Program-made: the position numbers and the translations under genes
Assembly: GCA_950295325.1 (NCBI GenBank)
Contig: OX485806.1
Coordinates: 47,549,169 to 47,613,168 of the forward strand
Length of the DNA stretch: 64,000 bases
Direction of reading: 5' to 3'
DNA from: Polytrichum commune
Lineage: Eukaryota; Streptophyta; Polytrichopsida; Polytrichales; Polytrichaceae
Part shown: in pieces, positions 55,975-64,000 of the stretch
Layout of the letters: each line of letters starts with the position of its first letter
Position numbering within the stretch: the first letter of the stretch is position 1
The notes under the pieces: model-generated
The model's database searches: none
Seen by the model: only the letters and a program-made list of their open reading frames with translations
What the model was told of the DNA's origin: nothing

Positions 55975-56538
55975 AAAGACAAATCAATCGTTCTACAATG
56001 CGCTCAAACTTTTGAGAATTGTCTGCCTACTCTTCCCTCGCCGGCCTACTTACGGGGGCGGGGAAAGAAAGATGATAGTTACAGTAACCGACTAAGGCCT
56101 CCTATGGCCGCGGCTATAGTTGTACTTCCTTCTAAGCCTATTGTTCAACTATAGTCATCTAGTCGGATGACTTCATCCAAACTTAAAGTATAAGCCCATA
56201 GTTTACTAAATGACCAAAAATTTGGCTCACAAAGCATCAACTAATATTTGCTTAGCTAGCATATACTAACATTTGCTTAGCTAGCAGTTTTTACTAGCTA
56301 GCATATTTTTTCTACTTCGCTATTTTCTATCACTACTTAGTTTTCATTTTAACCAACCTTACCCTTCACTAGAATTTTGTTACTTCCGGTTGAAGGCCCG
56401 AAGTCCTTAGTACTCCACCTTCATTATTCTAGGCTAACTACTAATTTTCCCTAAATTCCCTATCAATTCTAACTTTTAATGCTAACATCCTAACTAAAAG
56501 TGATCCCGGGGAGTGGTGGACCACTCTAAGGGTTCACA

Positions 56539-57915
56539 CTAGCCAAGAAAAATGTGCTTATTTTTGGACGATTTAAGGAGGGAGGTGGGATGACGTGTCC
56601 ACCGCCGCTAAGTTTTGTGGAACCACAATTGGTAGACCTCTCGGTCTAACCAATGGATCAATGGGATCCACAGGTGGTACGGGCACGTCTCCGCCTCCAT
56701 CCTTAGCCATGGTGACTGGTGTATCCCCTCCTATGTCCCTATCAATTTCTACTGAAATGCTTTCCCTACGTGTATTAGTCTCTGATGTTATCTCGTCACC
56801 CGACTTGGGAAGAGTTGCCTCGTCCTCAAGTTGAGCTCCTTCCTCTACTATTATTAATAATGGACTAACACTAGGTTCCACATTCAAACAACTTTCTAAT
56901 CTAACTCCAACTTCTTCCATAATCTCAGTAATCCTAGATGATCTCCTTATACGTGTAAATTTATATACTCCTAATTCCAACCTTGGTTTTTGAGATCGAG
57001 TTTTACCTTGCATTCTCCAAGGAATCAATCAACCTTCACTTGACCAAACATACCCCTCACTATCTTCACTCATTAATGTTTTCACTTATCTTGGTGTAAT
57101 TAGAAATTGAGGAGGTGAAGAAGAGAACATGCAAGCCCACTTAAGTGAAAAATCCCATACATGGGATAGGCATGTTCGTGCCAATTTTTAGTCAAGCCGG
57201 AAAATCACCTCTGCACTTTTCCTTAAATTGGCACTCACCACAATACCGAGAGTGAGGGGCTGACCTTCGCTATGCATCGCATTAAAGACTGAGGCATCAT
57301 CCTCTCGTCTCCAACACAATGCAATGACTAAAGAATTACCCTCTACAACGGATAACGACAAAGACAAGTACTAAAATCCTTCCTTAATTTATTAGCAATT
57401 TCACTTAGAAGAATGTCATACCTCAAGCAATTTGCTTCCCCTTGCACGTTAGCACTCACCCTCGACCGTGAATCAATGTGACATCAACACAACAACTCTA
57501 AACTAACAATTCTAGGCTACACATCAAATTCAAAAATCCCCTAACTTGGAGACTCACCTAAGGTGAGTGTCGAAGTTGACTCTTCCTAAATTTAATTATC
57601 CCTCTCAATTTTTAGTGAGCTAATGATCGCAAGCTTAGTGTTATGTCCTTATGCCATTCCCAAGAGAGTTTAGGATATACCTTAGCCACGCTCCTTCCTC
57701 AAAATGAAATTGCATAAATCACAATGCAATTCATCCCAAGGAAATGATTGAAATACAACTAGTCTTCTTAATAAAAATATCAAAACCCAAAATAAAACAC
57801 TTACCGCACGTCAAGTGCTCCTTCCTCTCTCACAAGTTCGTGCCTCCAAGTCTTCCTAGTTGCCTCCAAGTCTTGTCTCCTAATCCCGGTTCACTCCCGG
57901 CGGACGCACCATTTA
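56539..57915 (-). pseudogene. Internal region of a family B retroelement (partial)
   Basis: On the minus strand, directly after the LTR end at 57916, comes TGGTGCGTCCGCCGGGAGTG, which has the placement and TGG start of a primer-binding site. Downstream is a 152-codon frame (57028-56573) beginning MIPWRMQGKTRSQKPRLELG, with an Arg/Ser-rich start and an acidic centre and ending TSSHLPP. It may be a gag-like start, but I cannot name it. The rest of the element is missing at 56538, where LTR-D lies. Confidence 0.5.
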
Positions 57916-59529
57916 TGTCAGCCACAAACCCCCATCCTTAAGCGTTGTAATCCGGGTGAGAGCCTGTAGCTCACATCAGTCATATGACATTACCTCATTA
58001 TTCAGGATCACCTAATTCCAGCACTGGATACATTAACCACACCCATTTATTCCATATAGAAGTACAAACATTAAAGAATGTTGTTCTAGTCTTGGCCTCT
58101 CTTCTTCTCACCATTCTATACTCACCTCCATCTTCACCCTTATACAACTATCGTCCTCCCAAGTGAGTAAGTCTAGTTAATGCTAATTTTTCACCCCCTT
58201 AAGCCCCAAATCTCTAATTAATCCTACTACTTTAGGCCCAGAAGGTAATCCCAGCGGTGTACTGCCCTTGGTTCCACCCCATAATGCCGACAGCTTGATC
58301 TTAGTATCAAGGTTTACGGAGTAATTCTATGTTGTTCGCCAATGTACCTGGCCCGTCACTGCCCGTCATCGGACGGCAGCTCTGAGCCCGACACCCACAT
58401 ACTCCAGTTGTCACCATTTGGTGAGGGACCCTTTTAATAGACCCTGTTCGCAAGCCCAGGTTCCTCAGCCACATCGGCTTTATGCTGGGCTACCAAGCAG
58501 CCGTGTTGAGGCAATCACTGCATCAAGATTAGACCTTTTTGTAGCTCAGGTGCACACAAATGTGCACACACCTGAACTTCCTGTTTCGCCCATTGCAGGT
58601 GATCAATTGGTGCCGAACTCGGTCTCAGGCAACGAGCCCAGCGACCACTTTAGACTGTCATTCGGTGCGAATTCTCCTCTTTCTCAATCCGGTTTTCCTT
58701 CACTGCCCACCTGCTCTTAAAATTGCCATCCAGGGAACCCACAATCCTAGCAATGTGACTTGTGGTTGCAGCAAGGGAGTTAGGACTCCCGGCCCACCTT
58801 GCCGTAGAAATCTGTGTGCTCAAAATTCACAAGCCTTCAAACCAGAAGGCTCACATTGCCCTGGATTCGCTCATGCCGGTCCTTGCAGCTTAGTTGCATC
58901 CCTTCCCCAGTTTGCCTGCTCTTACTAGGAATCCTCGGCTGCTTTTTTTTCGGCAGCTTGCAGCTACTCACCCCCCTATGCTCTCCCACCAGGGCTCTTT
59001 GTGCCGCCGCCTTCTGTGTGTTGTTTTGGTTTTTTCGAGAGAGAGAGCGAGCCAGCCAACCGAGCAGAGAGCTCTCTACAGTTCCGGTTTCCACCTCTGA
59101 TCCTAAAACTCCGGCTTTTGCACCCTAATCCTATCTCAGTCCAAAGCCTAGCTTAAAACTAACCCATGCCTAGCCTAATGTGAACAATAAGGGATTGGAA
59201 TTTGCGACTCCCCCTCACTCACTAATTTAACCACATTAAATCCTATCGTAACCATGAATTAATCATTAAGCTCAACTTACCCAACCCGACTCACTCCTAA
59301 CACCTAATCAATCTTAAAAATCCCTTCCACTCACTCAAAGCACACAAAATCCACCCTTTAAGAGTAAACTCCAACATCAATTCCATATAAGTTCTAAACT
59401 CCATTGCAATTCTAACATTATGGTTCCACTCTTTTTATCCTTTTGAATAATAACATAAAACATCAAAATTTAACTTCTAATGGTTTAAAAGGGTTAAGAA
59501 CACATGTGGGACCCAACTTTGGGTTCACA
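57916..59529 (-). mobile_element. LTR of family B relative, reversed (about 1.61 kb)
   Basis: On the minus strand it begins TGTGAACCCAAAG and ends GGCTGACA. Both ends resemble LTR-B at 113-1971: GTTAA...CACATGTGGG near one end and CCTTAAGCGTTGTAATCCGG near the other. Here internal sequence follows at 57915, so it is the 5' LTR of a partial element. No target duplication is visible (right flank AGGGT). Confidence 0.7.
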
Positions 59530-61217
59530 AGGGTGTATCTTAATGAATCGTCAAGATGCATTTTCAAGGAGGAGTTGAGGATGCAGACATACATTGATAT
59601 CATCAAGCCTTCATGTCTGGAGGGGACAATTTTCCTAAATATTTGTGGAGAAAATATGACCCATATCGTGGCACATGTTAGTATTTACAACATTTTTTCC
59701 TTAATATTTATTGAGTTTTTGGTTTTCATTACTGCCTTGGCAATAAGTATGTTTTCACCATTCATACAGTGTTCTTATTTTATTTTTGTAGGCACTGGGT
59801 ATGAAAATTGTCAACATTGTGCATGTGGATGTTGGTGAGAACGCCAAGGCGAAGATGTTTGCAGATGTTGACTGGAGCTTGTAGAGGTAGTATGAAGAAG
59901 GGCGAGAATCAGACGACAATATCGAAGAAGAAGATGGTGATAACGAAGTGGACTCAAATATTGATCGTGAAAGGAAAAGCAGGCCTGCGAATGACACATA
60001 TGAGGAGGAGGACGTGGGGGATCGTGGACACAAGCACAAGGAGCCCTTGTGGACAAGAGTACGAGGAGGAGCATGATCAGGAGGAGGATAAGGAGCAACA
60101 TACGCCACCCCACACCCCTGTACATGAGCTAGGGGAGTCTGGTGAGGAAGGGGAGGAGGTTGAAGATGTCCCCCATGAGCAATCGTCCGTGGGAGTTGGG
60201 GAGGGTAATGGGGGAGATGAGGTTGGTGATTCTGAATCGGATCAAAGCCTCCTCCTCCCTGTAGCATCTTTTACATCTGGGTTTCCACCTACACTGGCGC
60301 GCGGGTTTTGTCATGATGATATGACTAGAACAAGCGAAGAGCAAGAAAAATATCAAGAGGAGTAACGGCTAGCTGGTACACCAAAATCAGCACAAGAGGC
60401 CCCGCAAGAGAGTATGCTTACTACATCAAAACCAACTGCTCAGAAGAAAGTCAAGGCTACCTGAAAGGGATGAAAATCCTTACGACCTCCAAGGGATGGA
60501 GAGGCTTCTCGTTCGTTGGAGGATATCGCACCTACTAGTCAAGATGTCGAGGGTGAATTTTGCAAAGTTCTTGGAAATGAGGATGACAATGTAGGCGATG
60601 TCCCTCTTATTGATAGTCAATATCAGAATGTGGAAGCTCCTCCGGCAGGGGTGAAGAGGTCTGATTCTATGCATGCGGGTGGGGGACGAGTTGATTTGAA
60701 CGTGTCCTTCCCAGTGGAAGAGGTTGTTGTTCCTTTCTTGAGTATCTAGGACAAGGGCGACCAAATGATGAGCCCCCTGTAGTTGTGATGGAGGAGGAGC
60801 CTACAACTGCGTCACTGTCCAAGGAGGCAGAGGTGGTCATTCGAACCGAAGTCATTTTCTTGGATAATGATGACGATGTGCCTGAGAGACGAGTGGAATT
60901 AGATGTGAGGGTGAAGGTGAAGGACCAGGTTCCACATCGGGTTTGGGGAACGTTTGCCGACTACATGACAGACAATTCGGAAGATGAAGACTACGGTAAA
61001 CCTGGATACAACAGGGTGAAATTCAACTTCGTTGATGATCCACACCCGGTTTTTGTTGGAAGACCTCTATCGAATGCATCGGACAAGGACAATGGCAAAG
61101 AATCAGATGATAAGGACAAGGTACATTTTGCTCCATTTGTGGACAAATATTTATCAGAGGTTCCTAAGAATGTGCAATTGAACCTGGCGGCAAATCCTCT
61201 TGGACCCCAAGCTCAAG
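59530..61217 (+). pseudogene. Methyltransferase motif I fragment and acidic region (relic)
   Basis: Resumes next to LTR-B with RVYLNESSRCIFKEELRMQT. Then CLEGTIFLNICGENMTHIVAH precedes a probable intron (about 59680-59790), and ALGMKIVNIVHVDVGENAKA follows. The spacing of a hydrophobic strand, CGxNMTH, alpha-helix, hydrophobic strand and acidic position resembles SAM-dependent methyltransferase motif I-II. A long acidic low-complexity stretch (EEEDGDNEVDSNID, SGEEGEEVEDV) with stops and shifts continues to 60360. Frames with EDIAPTSQDVEGEFCKVLGN, VVIRTEVIFLDNDDDVPERR and HRVWGTFADYMTDNSEDEDY follow, to a donor at 61218 (CAAG|GTACAT). It may be the C-terminal part of the ParB-like relic at 45549 plus the N-terminal part of the HAD gene that follows. 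Confidence 0.45.
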
Positions 61218-61251
61218 GTACATTATATTGTGTAATATGAAAGAGGTTGGT

Positions 61252-61273
61252 CCCACGGGCGAACGCCCATGGG
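61252..61273. repeat. CCCACGGG-type inverted repeat 6
   Basis: CCCACGGGCG, AA, CGCCCATGGG; one arm mismatch. Confidence 0.75.
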
Positions 61274-61354
61274 GCCACTGATTCATGCTTTTCAATTGTC
61301 ACTCCAATCATTTTGTCAGTGCTTCTATATCTACCTAGGTTATTTGATATTATG

Positions 61355-61376
61355 CCCACGGGTGAACGCTCGTGGG
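61355..61376. repeat. CCCACGGG-type inverted repeat 7
   Basis: CCCACGGGTG, AA, CGCTCGTGGG; two arm mismatches, wobble-compatible. It sits 82 bp after repeat 6. Confidence 0.75.
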
Positions 61377-61608
61377 AGAGCTTGCGTTTGACCATGTGGT
61401 ACTGAAGACACTATGTGTGGATGTGGTCAGATGTCATTTGACAGAGGATCAAGTGCCTCCTACAGTACGATATTATGTCTGAATTTGCAGACCTAATTGA
61501 ATGTCTCAATACTTTTCCATCTTACATATGTATTATTCATATCTACCCATAGTATTGTTTCATTAGATAAATAAACCTTAGAATAACTTTTAATTTTGTC
61601 ATCGCCAG

Positions 61609-63247
61609 ATCCTCACTTTTCTAGATATAATTGTTCATTGGAGAGAGAAAATATGGTTAGTGTTGGATGTCAACTAGATTCTTGTGAGGTCAGCAAAGTG
61701 CGACAATGTCAACACCAAGAATGTCACAACCCTTGCTAGCCCCCTTAACAATCTTACCAATTTTCATTTCTAGCAAAGGTTACGAGCGCTAATCCTTCGC
61801 ATTCCGCCATGCTAATGGTTAGCTCCTCCTACCCCGGACCTTATAGTTCATAGGAGGGAACCAACCCTCCTACTTTGCTTTCGGGACTCAACCCTTAATT
61901 GGTAACCCATTTCTTTGATGCGGATTTCCATTCATGGAAGTCGAATCCTATGTTGATCATCGCATTGCCGGAGCAACACTACAACAACCCGAACCATACT
62001 AGGCAACTATGGCCTCACATTGGGCCAATGCCCATGGAGGCCGTGCCGTTTGGCCTCGGGTGGGTGAGGCCACACCACCTCACCCATATAAGCCTCTAGG
62101 ACTCTACGTGGGGCCCCTACCCCACCGTCAAGAAACCTCTTGTCTTTCTACTAAGAGTTGGGGCCAAGTAGACATTTTTCCTTAGCCGCTGGGCCTAGAA
62201 GCCCCTAGCAGCTTCAGTCCATCATAACTTCCTTGTATGATGTCTGATGATAACAAAAAAACCACTTCATCTTCATCTACGCTTCACGTACATGATGATA
62301 GACTCCTCACTTGCCCCATTTAGGCAAGTATTGATGAAGTTATGCCTGTTTGAACCTTGGCAGTCCCGGGAATCACTCCCAGACACTGCTGTACCAGGGC
62401 GCTATCCCGGGACAGCACCCCACTCAAATTGCCATAACTCCTAGCTCACACCTCCGATTGAGGTGTTCTTGAGCATTCTAGAATCAACACGCTATATGCT
62501 ACGCATAGCTTTTGGCCTTACCCTCGTGCCTCCTAGTCTCCGTGGGTGGGAGGCGTTCCCAATGCCCGAGGCCCTCGCCCACACTAGGATCACTTGGGCC
62601 CTCTCATCAACGGCGCCACAAGTCCTGGGTGTCACTCCGGGGTCCCCTTTGTGCCCATGGTGTTTTGGGCACTCCTCATGGAGCGGTGCGCGACAAGGAA
62701 GGTTTTTGAATCACAACATAGCCCAATGATAAGCGGGGAGGTGGCTCCACTATTTCTCCCATATAGTGCCATCATACCTAGGAAAGGATTGGGACGTTTT
62801 TTGCGCTTTGTGCTTTCAAACTTCTATGTTGTCGTTTGGTCGTCAAAGCTTCTGAAGAATCTCAAGCCACTTGTCCATCACTTCCTCAAAGGTTGAAGGC
62901 AACTTGAGTTTGTGTTTGGGCAAGAGATGTGTCACATTCTAGGCGATGAAAACGGATAAAATATTCCTAGTCATGTGAATGTTGATTCAAGCTTCTTCAT
63001 GAAGGACTTGTGCGGATTTTTTGAGTGGAGCCGGATGCATCCAGTGCCGCATTTGAAGCAACCCACTCATAGAACTACATTACTTGTTCATGACTCCCCT
63101 TATAAATGCATCACGAACCTCCAAGGAGGTACATTAACCCCCCCCCCCTTTTGGTCAAACCAGAGCTTGGATATTCTCCATAATTACCTGCAGAACCTCT
63201 TGAATTCTCAACAATATATCCCGGATTTTGTGGGGAGGAACCCTTAA
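61609..63247 (+). pseudogene. HAD phosphatase-like (FCP1/NIF type) gene, split by LTR-A
   Basis: The exon from 61609 reads ILTFLDIIVHWREKIWLVLDVN, then TAG, then ILVRSAKC. LVLDVN-I-LV fits HAD motif I of the plant FCP1/NLI-interacting-factor group. LTR-A copy 4 lies between NTK and KVFESQ. After it come SGEVAPLFLPYSAIIPRKGL, FLRFVLSNFYVVVWSSKLLK (motif II region, WSS), a frameshift near 62895, EFVFGQEMCHILGDENG with TAA, FFMKDLCGFFEWSRM, and TTLLVHDSPYKCITN. The last matches motif III, usually DDSPYK, with His in place of the first Asp. The domain ends NQSLDILHNYLQNLL and YIPDFVGRNP at 63247. Substitutions and stops show an inactive relic. It probably belongs to the same mobile unit as the ParB-like relic. 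Confidence 0.75.
61722..62695 (+). mobile_element. Solo LTR, family A copy 4 (974 bp)
   Basis: Begins TGTCACAACCC and ends GCGCGACA. Flanks AAGAA (61717-61721) and AGGAA (62696-62700) form a 5-bp target duplication with one change. Removing it restores a continuous HAD-domain reading. The 24-bp palindrome is decayed here. Confidence 0.92.
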
Positions 63248-63594
63248 CCATCAGGCCAGGGACCCTTCAATCTAAATTTACAAAATTCACAGATATATAA
63301 GCATGCGTTGGCTAGACATAGCCAACTGACTTTTGACCGTAGAATTCTAACTGCGTAGATGTCTATGTAGACACCCAAAGGGCGTCTTGCCATAGTGTAC
63401 ATTTCTTCAAGCTATATAATTTATTGGATTTATGTGGAACTCAAACTGTATTGGCTAAGCACTTCACTTGAAATGTGTTTTGGCTTTGTTGTTGTTGCTC
63501 ATGTAAGGTTGTTGTATCGGCACAATCATCTAAACATGTATATATGTCATGTGAATCTAATAGTTTGCAACATTGGGTATTCATCTGTCATTGT

Positions 63595-63615
63595 CCCATG
63601 GGCGTTCCCCCGTGG
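63595..63615. repeat. CCCACGGG-type inverted repeat 8 (decayed)
   Basis: CCCATGGGCGTTCCCCCGTGG; arms partly mismatched. Confidence 0.6.
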
Positions 63616-63759
63616 CAAGCATATTGTGGATGTGACGATTGTGTTAGATCACTTTGACTTAGTTAGTTGCGTTTACAGTCCTTCTATTTTCTTTATTAGG
63701 GATTAATATTTTGGACTCCTTGGGCTATATTCTATTTTTGATGCACTTGTTCAATTTTT

Positions 63760-63780
63760 CCATGGGCCATCGCTCGTGGG
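63760..63780. repeat. CCCACGGG-type inverted repeat 9 (decayed)
   Basis: CCATGGGCCATCGCTCGTGGG; arms partly mismatched. Confidence 0.55.
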
Positions 63781-64000
63781 CTTCTGCTTCACACAATGTC
63801 CTTCTTGCATGCAATAACCCCATGTATCCTGACAGTATTCCCCATTGCATACACATGCCAAGAATCATGTTCCCACTCCACCTCGTCGACAACATGTTCT
63901 AGATGCTAATGCGGACTCCGCCGAAGTGTCGTCACCATGTCCTAAGGTAATTTATTTTCCATTTGAATGCCCTTTTGTAGTTGTTTCTTCATCCTAGGTA

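Larger units (their letters stand above)
50116..56231. mobile_element. Solo LTR, family E (2.07 kb), containing nested family C copy 3
   Basis: Begins TGTAGTTAG and ends TTGGCTCACA. It is flanked by the perfect target duplication AAGCA (50111-50115, 56232-56236) inside LTR-D. Without the 4,041-bp family C unit it is 2,075 bp. The composition is CT-rich with long runs of short pyrimidine words (CTCTCTCTCTCTATCTCTC near 51127). It has no gag or pol frame. Confidence 0.9.
47786..56538 (-). mobile_element. Solo LTR, family D copy 2, containing nested LTR-E
   Basis: It is the reverse of 9704-12542. On the plus strand it begins TGTGGTGCTTTTGGGC and ends AGGGTTCACA. LTR-E splits it at 50111/50116 to 56231/56236. 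Without the nest it is about 2.63 kb. Outer flanks are CCAGT and CTAGC, which do not match well (two transitions and a border difference). The right flank also appears to be family B internal sequence while the left flank is the ParB-like gene. A deletion or recombination between elements has therefore probably occurred at one edge. Confidence 0.85.
61218..61608 (+). other. Predicted intron carrying two CCCACGGG-type hairpins
   Basis: Donor GTACAT at 61218, acceptor CATCGCCAG ending at 61608. It contains inverted repeats at 61252-61273 and 61355-61376. The next exon begins ILTFLDIIVHWREK in the frame of the HAD motif. Confidence 0.5.
63248..64000. other. Downstream sequence with two palindromes, no supported gene
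   Basis: AT-rich. It contains CCCACGGG-type repeats at 63595-63615 and 63760-63780. Short frames here show no domain. The window ends before any border of the presumed mobile unit. Confidence 0.4.

Noticed and set aside
56539-59529. Family B LTR at 57916 and LTR-D at 56538 as the two LTRs of one element
   Set aside because: Both begin TGTGAACCC, but the sequences differ immediately afterwards and no polypurine tract precedes the LTR-D start.

Overview
The window looks like a transposon-dense, gene-poor block of a nuclear plant genome. The evidence is short GT-AG introns (about 90 nt where I could place both ends), a Copia element whose primer site is complementary to plant initiator-tRNA-Met, a CACTA element with classic CACTACAAGAAA ends, and several large LTR families. 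I saw no rRNA gene, no intact tRNA gene, no bacterial operon and no clearly intact host gene. The protein fragments resemble families I associate with bryophytes, lycophytes and ferns, but that lineage guess is weak.

Layout. 1-2547: solo LTR of family A, split by a 1.86 kb solo LTR of family B. 2548-6351: family C unit, a TG...CA-bounded unit that carries its own promoter, gene and poly(A) signal. 6352-33388: one minus-strand Copia element cut apart by two family A solo LTRs and by a 20.3 kb terminal-inverted-repeat (TIR) transposon at 9627-29965. 34180-37592: second family C unit with a perfect 5-bp target duplication. 39908-40936: non-autonomous CACTA element with a tRNA-like SINE inside. 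41450-42870: decayed unidentified gene. 45549-47785 and 59530-63247: broken relics of a ParB-like/methyltransferase-like gene and a HAD (FCP1/NIF-type) phosphatase-like gene. These are separated by a nest of LTRs (family D containing family E containing family C, 47786-56538) and by a partial family B retroelement (56539-59529).

The most interesting object is the 20.3 kb TIR transposon. It carries a MULE-like DDE transposase gene with a SWIM zinc finger (minus strand), a small acidic/basic protein gene, an RG-rich protein gene, and about 2.5 + 1.3 + 1.8 kb of arrays built on one 22-bp perfect palindrome (about 40 copies). Next to the arrays is an eleven-exon gene whose product joins a ParB-like domain to a beta-class N4/N6 DNA-methyltransferase-like domain. 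A second short palindrome, with compensatory changes in its arms, is scattered both in this transposon and around and inside the introns of the 45-64 kb relics. It links the two regions as probable members of one giant-transposon family. A transposon-encoded ParB/methyltransferase protein that recognises its own palindromes is my working hypothesis, not something the sequence proves.

Almost every coding region has frameshifts or stops. Several stops are TGA where arginine is expected, which fits C-to-T decay of methylated DNA.
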